Of a DNA stretch of 18,506 bases, positions 14,207-18,506 are shown piece by piece; position 1 is the stretch's first letter; each line of letters starts with the position of its first letter. The stretch is from CAZJOD01 sp964547525. GTDB lineage: Bacteria; Bacillota; Clostridia; JAAYHZ01. A program made the translations under genes and the position numbers. Where the stretch lies: the NCBI GenBank assembly GCA_964547525.1, contig CAZJOD010000067.1, forward strand, positions 1 through 18,506. The letters run 5' to 3'. Under the pieces are notes generated by a model, which was given only the letters and a program-made list of their open reading frames with translations, was not told the origin of the DNA and ran no database searches.

Positions 14207-15745
14207 TTATTTCCTTTTCGTTTTTAATACAGATTGCCTGATTGCATTTTTCGCACCAATAAGTTTTGGGCGGTAAGCCATATACCACCAAGGAGCACGG
14301 ACTCCGGCATCTTTCAGATCGGATGCATTAAGTGAGCCGATATTTGTCATATATGGAATGCCAAACGAACGCATACTGAATAATTGTATAAAAAGACCTA
14401 TGATGCCTAAAACATACCCGTATAATCCCAAGATTGTTGCAAGAAACAATAATATGACCCTCATTATTATATGAGATCCTTTTAATTTCGTTAGTATGAG
14501 TCCTGAGATACCTGTTATAGCAGTAACTATAACCACAGGAGCACTGAAAAAATTTGCATCCACCGCAGCTTGACCTAAAATAAGTGTTCCTACTATACTG
14601 ATAGACTGACCCATGCCTGTGGGCATTCTGGTACTTGATTCTCTCACAACTTCAAATGCAAACAACAATATTATTATTTCTACTATTGTTGGGAACGGAA
14701 CCCCTTGCCTTGCCGCATAAATACTTAAAAGCAAAGGCGTGGGTAACATTTCATGGTGATACGTTGTAAGTGCCACATATATTGCAGGAGCACTGATAGT
14801 AAGAAACTCACTTATTAACCTTAGCATTCTGTTAAAAGATGCAAAAAAGTAGTTTATATAATAATCTTCAGGTGTTTGAAAATGTTCCATATAAATAAAC
14901 GGAACAGTTAAAACTACAGGTGTTCCGTCAACCACCACTGCAATTCGGCCTTCTAAAAGCTTTGCCGCCACTACATCCGGTCTTTCAGTGCCGCCTACTG
15001 TTTTGAAGGGAGATAAGGGTGAGTCCATCACTAATTCTTCAATGTATCCGGTATCTAATATCCCGTCTATATTGATTTTATCCAACCTATACTCCAATTC
15101 CTTTAAAATCTTGTCATTAGCCAACGATTCCAGGTAACATATACATATTTTGGTGTTTGATCTGACACCAATTTTTTTAAATTTAAATTTTAGATCCGAA
15201 GTTTTTAGTTTTCTTCTGATCATAGAAAGATTAGGTATAATAGCTTCGATAAAACCTTCTCTGGGGCCTTCCAAAACTTTTTCATAGTCAGGTTCGACTA
15301 TCGCTCTAACTGAAAACCCTTTGCTTTTTATAATCAAGGCTTCGGCATATCCGTCTGTTAAAAGAATTGAATCTCCATTGAACACAGATAGTAAAAGCTC
15401 ATCAATATCTTGACATCTTTCAATTTTATTAGCGCTTATAACTTTATACTGCAAAAATTCAGGTATTGTGTCCGATTCATGTTCGGGAAATTCTGCATCT
15501 AAAATAGGTTGAATTATATTGTCATTCATTTTTTCTACATTTATCATACCGTCCATGTATATAAGGCAGGATCTGAATCGGTTGGAATTCGAATTTTTTA
15601 TCTCACGGTATATAATCGTATCGTCGCTGTGCAAAATGGACTTAAACATGTTAACATTATCATCCAATGATATTGTTAGTGGTTTTGTATCGTTTTGTAA
15701 AGGTTGTTGTTTTGCTTCTTTTTTATTTTTATCGGTAGTTAACAT
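14207..15745 (-). CDS. gerAA: spore germination receptor A subunit (GerAA-like)
   Basis: The protein has 512 residues: a cytoplasmic N-terminal region (about 1-265), then a membrane region. Signature segments are TERPDVVAAKLLEGRIAVVV and DGTPVVLTVP (about 253-282), MLPTPLLLSIYAARQGVPFP and MGQSISIVGTLILGQAAVDA, and a conserved WWYMAYRPK near the C-terminus. It is the first gene of the four-gene receptor operon. ATG 15745 is chosen; an upstream ATG at 15799 would add 18 residues without a ribosome site, and CAGGTT lies five bases before 15745. In sporulating Firmicutes such operons are read by sigma-G in the forespore, but I could not identify a convincing sigma-G promoter upstream. Confidence 0.94.
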   Translation of the reverse strand: MLTTDKNKKEAKQQPLQNDTKPLTISLDDNVNMFKSILHSDDTIIYREIKNSNSNRFRSCLIYMDGMINVEKMNDNIIQPILDAEFPEHESDTIPEFLQYKVISANKIERCQDIDELLLSVFNGDSILLTDGYAEALIIKSKGFSVRAIVEPDYEKVLEGPREGFIEAIIPNLSMIRRKLKTSDLKFKFKKIGVRSNTKICICYLESLANDKILKELEYRLDKINIDGILDTGYIEELVMDSPLSPFKTVGGTERPDVVAAKLLEGRIAVVVDGTPVVLTVPFIYMEHFQTPEDYYINYFFASFNRMLRLISEFLTISAPAIYVALTTYHHEMLPTPLLLSIYAARQGVPFPTIVEIIILLFAFEVVRESSTRMPTGMGQSISIVGTLILGQAAVDANFFSAPVVIVTAITGISGLILTKLKGSHIIMRVILLFLATILGLYGYVLGIIGLFIQLFSMRSFGIPYMTNIGSLNASDLKDAGVRAPWWYMAYRPKLIGAKNAIRQSVLKTKRK

Positions 15746-15913
15746 TATAACCTGCTTTACCCTTTCCCATTGCAATAACAAAATTTGTATCTTACACATG
15801 ATACTGTAATAAATATAAAAGCTTCGCTGTTTTGTTTAACTAATATAAAAAAAGATATCTTTAAAAATTATTGCCAATTTTAAAGATACATAATCCGAAA
15901 AAAAAATAAAAAA

Positions 15914-15940
15914 AAGCCGCTTAATAAATTTTAAGCGGTT
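15914..15940 (-). terminator. rho-independent terminator of the beta-propeller gene
   Basis: CCGCTTAA (15917-15924) pairs with TTAAGCGG (15931-15938), loop six bases. On the minus strand it is followed by a long T run (15915 down to about 15901). It lies 35 bases past the gene end. Confidence 0.88.
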
Positions 15941-15974
15941 AAACTATTACTGTTTATTTTATGAGGAGTATATT

Positions 15975-18506
15975 TTAATTTTTCTTTTTTTTGTGCTTTC
16001 TCTTTGTTAAATAAAATACAACGGTTAATGTTAGGGATAATAAAATTACAAATATTATTACACCGTATACCGGAAATTTTCTATTATTTTTTTCAAAACC
16101 ATTTTCATTCTTTTTATTTAAAACTTCATCCGACCCGGATATAACGTGGATAAATCCGTCATGAGCGGTTATAACAATATCACTTTTGCTGTCGTTAAAA
16201 ACGTCCCCTATTGCAATGTTTGATACGGCCGCTCCTACATTAACGCTCCATAGCACTCTGTCGTTTGCCACAGGTAAATCTTTATCACTTCTTAAAGCGA
16301 TAACATATCCTGTATTTGTAGAGACAATAAATTCGACTTTACCGTCATTGTCAATGTCACATGATAAGATATTATCGGTTAAAACATTGGAACCACCGAA
16401 ATTTTTCTTTAAATCGTATCTCCACAAAACAGATCCGGTTTTACCGTCATATGCCACAAAGGTTCCTTTTTCATCCTGCTCTCCTGATGCATATTGAATT
16501 CCTACCGCAGCATAAATACTACCTTTTATTTCTATGGGTGCTATTCCTTGTTGTCGATACATTAATTCGTTATTATTACTTACTACCAAATCCCATAAAG
16601 GGAATGACTTCGGCGTTACAAACGACAGCTTCATATTGCCGGGAAAAACCGAAACACTGTTAAAACCCGCACCGAATATAAAATCTTTTGTATCGTTACC
16701 GTTCATATCAAATATGTAGGGAGTGGAATAATATATACGGCACTTATCGGCATTTATCTGTGCGACATAAGTGTCCAGCTTGAATTTTTTATCGTCTGTC
16801 ATGGTGATCCGCATAAAAGCTTCCAACGAAACAAAATATATTTCATCTTTACCGTCTTTATCGATATCCGCCAAAGCATATCTTCCGGGCTGCGCCAAAG
16901 TGGCTCGATCAACGATACCTCCTCCTGCATGGACATACCCTATTTGCACGGTAGCCGGAGTTATGTAAATCAATTCATGTGTCGCTCCGTCTATGATAGC
17001 AGTCCTTCCTAAGGGATATGTATTCTGAAGACCTAAAACAACATCAATTGTTCCGTCACCGGTAACATCACCAACCGCTATATCTCTTAGAGCTGTAAAA
17101 CCTAAAGATTGTCCGTTTTGATCTTTATCCACATAATAAGACCAAAGCTCGATACCCGAAGCGTTTAACACGCTAAAACCGGGTTTACCTCCCTTTGTTG
17201 ATTTTACAATAATTTCATTTGTACCATCGTTGTTCATATCCACTAAAATCGGATCGATTCCGGGAATTGAGCTTTTTAAGCTGTAGGGACCGCCTTTTTG
17301 CATACTATAAATATTTATCACTCCGTCTACTGCTAAAACCAAAGAATTCTTATCGTCTCCCGTAACATTCCCTATAAGTGCCGAAGCATTGACCGGACCT
17401 CCGCAGCGATATTCCCATAATATATTACCGTTTAAATCAACACATGACATTTTTCCTTTACCGTCGTCAGCAATAAATAAAACATTATTATCTATATCCT
17501 TAAAATCCGCATAAACTCGACCGGGTGCTTTAAACGAACACAAAACAGAGATCTCTTTTGTTTTTGATATGCTTATGACTTCATATGTTCCATTTTTATA
17601 TGTAAGTAATTCCATAACTCCGTCATTATTTACATCAACCGTATAAAGTCTGTATTCCCCGGAATAACTTGCAGGACTAACATTACCGGGCATATGGATT
17701 AATTTTTTAGGTAGTGTCCGTGATATATCGGCGATTTTTATAAAGCTTCCATGGTCGTCAAAAGAATATATTTCATACTCCGAAGGCTCCCCGGGATTTG
17801 CAACATTTTCTTTTGATAAGAAAAACAACGGATTACCTGATCCGATATCTTCGACACCCCACAAGTAGTATCCTTTTAATTCAATATTTCCAGGATCATT
17901 CAAGTTTGTTGCGTTAATAATCTTAAAATTCCATGTTCCTGTCGCCGAACCGTCGGTATACTCAAAAATTCCGTATGTTAGAAATTTTCGGTCGTCACCT
18001 TTCGCATTTATAAGCCCGTCATTAACAACCCGCATAATAACACTTTTACCTTGAGCATCGCTTTTTCCTGAGTAACCGTAATATTTATCCCATATTTTTT
18101 TTATAGAATTTTCAGTAACCTGCATTACACCCACATGCATGGACACTCCGTCAGCTAATATCACTCCGTCCGGTATCCCGTCTCCGGTCACATCGATCAT
18201 TTTAAAGTATCCGTAAAAACGTCCGTTATCCGCGCCTTCAGGTATATAATCCAGCCTGGAAACAGGTTTTATTCCGGCACCTTTTTGCGAGGAAAAGGTT
18301 TTAGCGTCATATATGCTTATACCGCCGTGTCTGATCAATATGAATTCGTCATAACCGTCTTTATTTATATCGGCTCGGGCGAACCCCGGATAATATTGTC
18401 CTGTTAAGTATTCGCCGCCGTCTATGTAATTCATATCATTAACGATCAATTCACCGTTATTGTCGGTAAATTTAATTATATATATTTGTGGATCGTCATA
18501 TATCCA
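15975..18506 (-). CDS. surface-anchored FG-GAP/VCBS-type beta-propeller protein, 5' end outside the window
   Basis: The frame is open to the right edge, so the N-terminus is missing; 843 residues are visible and the TTG at 18449 is not taken as a start. About ten calcium-binding-like repeats of the D-x-[DN]-x-DG type are seen (DINKDGYDE, DVTGDGIPD, DVNNDGVME, DMNNDGTNE, DVTGDGTID, DIDKDGKDE, DIDNDGKVE), the pattern of FG-GAP/VCBS propellers, with stretches such as YDGKTGSVLWRYD that resemble PQQ-type blades. Near the C-terminus is a membrane helix (VYGVIIFVILLSLTLTVVFY) followed by a basic tail KRKHKKKKN, so the propellers face outward. A signal peptide is expected in the missing part. Such domains bind ligands or partner proteins. 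It is on the same strand as the germination operon, 176 bp upstream of the annotated 5' end of gerAA, with its own terminator. Confidence 0.85.
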   Translation of the reverse strand, partial: WIYDDPQIYIIKFTDNNGELIVNDMNYIDGGEYLTGQYYPGFARADINKDGYDEFILIRHGGISIYDAKTFSSQKGAGIKPVSRLDYIPEGADNGRFYGYFKMIDVTGDGIPDGVILADGVSMHVGVMQVTENSIKKIWDKYYGYSGKSDAQGKSVIMRVVNDGLINAKGDDRKFLTYGIFEYTDGSATGTWNFKIINATNLNDPGNIELKGYYLWGVEDIGSGNPLFFLSKENVANPGEPSEYEIYSFDDHGSFIKIADISRTLPKKLIHMPGNVSPASYSGEYRLYTVDVNNDGVMELLTYKNGTYEVISISKTKEISVLCSFKAPGRVYADFKDIDNNVLFIADDGKGKMSCVDLNGNILWEYRCGGPVNASALIGNVTGDDKNSLVLAVDGVINIYSMQKGGPYSLKSSIPGIDPILVDMNNDGTNEIIVKSTKGGKPGFSVLNASGIELWSYYVDKDQNGQSLGFTALRDIAVGDVTGDGTIDVVLGLQNTYPLGRTAIIDGATHELIYITPATVQIGYVHAGGGIVDRATLAQPGRYALADIDKDGKDEIYFVSLEAFMRITMTDDKKFKLDTYVAQINADKCRIYYSTPYIFDMNGNDTKDFIFGAGFNSVSVFPGNMKLSFVTPKSFPLWDLVVSNNNELMYRQQGIAPIEIKGSIYAAVGIQYASGEQDEKGTFVAYDGKTGSVLWRYDLKKNFGGSNVLTDNILSCDIDNDGKVEFIVSTNTGYVIALRSDKDLPVANDRVLWSVNVGAAVSNIAIGDVFNDSKSDIVITAHDGFIHVISGSDEVLNKKNENGFEKNNRKFPVYGVIIFVILLSLTLTVVFYLTKRKHKKKKN

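Noticed and set aside
15746..15850. Sigma-G promoter of the germination operon
   Set aside because: CATGTGTA near 15795 resembles the -10 element but has the wrong spacing, and no matching -35 was seen.
18392..18449. TTG at 18449 as start of the beta-propeller protein
   Set aside because: The frame stays open to the window edge with propeller-like sequence (IKFTDNNGE), so the gene begins outside.
1..18506. CRISPR array, tRNA or rRNA genes, prophage genes
   Set aside because: No regularly spaced direct repeats, no cloverleaf or rRNA-like sequence, and no phage structural or integrase proteins were recognised.

Overview
The window looks like a piece of a low-GC, endospore-forming member of the Firmicutes, most likely class Clostridia. 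The evidence is a complete GerA-type spore germination receptor operon, a spore-coat type transglutaminase (Tgl), an [FeFe]-hydrogenase with its own small ferredoxin, AT-rich intergenic DNA and strong Shine-Dalgarno sites. A run of exactly 100 N (4664-4763) is a scaffold gap, so this is a draft or metagenome assembly, and the two sides are joined only by scaffolding.

Left part (1-4660, all minus strand): a membrane-anchored protein with a degenerate HD-GYP domain and a Cys-rich tail, then a GH114/TM1410-like polysaccharide hydrolase 8 bp downstream, then a BTAD (SARP-like) regulator that ends in a degenerate GGDEF-like domain. Both cyclic-di-GMP-type folds have lost catalytic residues, which suggests sensing or scaffolding rather than turnover. 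Short related dyad repeats (GATTCTACTGCAA-type half sites) lie in front of the regulator, the HD-GYP gene and the serpin gene, before the ferredoxin gene, and at the left edge. They are either operators of one regulon or a small dispersed repeat family. Three hairpins in a row lie just before the gap.

Middle (4764-8430): a MNT-type nucleotidyltransferase (usually an antitoxin) whose expected HEPN partner would fall in the gap, a 59-codon gene remnant, a serpin lipoprotein, and divergently a ferredoxin-hydrogenase pair. The hydrogenase carries the three-cysteine TSCCCP motif that is linked to oxygen tolerance in related enzymes. A perfect 29-bp inverted repeat separates it from the convergent tgl gene.

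Right part (8434-18506): an unrecognised 332-residue protein translationally coupled to tgl, where tgl seems to use a non-canonical AUA/AUU start; a divergent MFS transporter with a near-consensus vegetative promoter; a germination receptor operon in the order A, C, small two-helix D-like subunit, B; and a large surface-exposed beta-propeller (FG-GAP/VCBS) protein with a C-terminal anchor that runs off the right edge. Spore assembly (tgl and its partner) and spore germination (ger operon) are therefore close together. No rRNA, tRNA, CRISPR array or complete transposase gene was seen.
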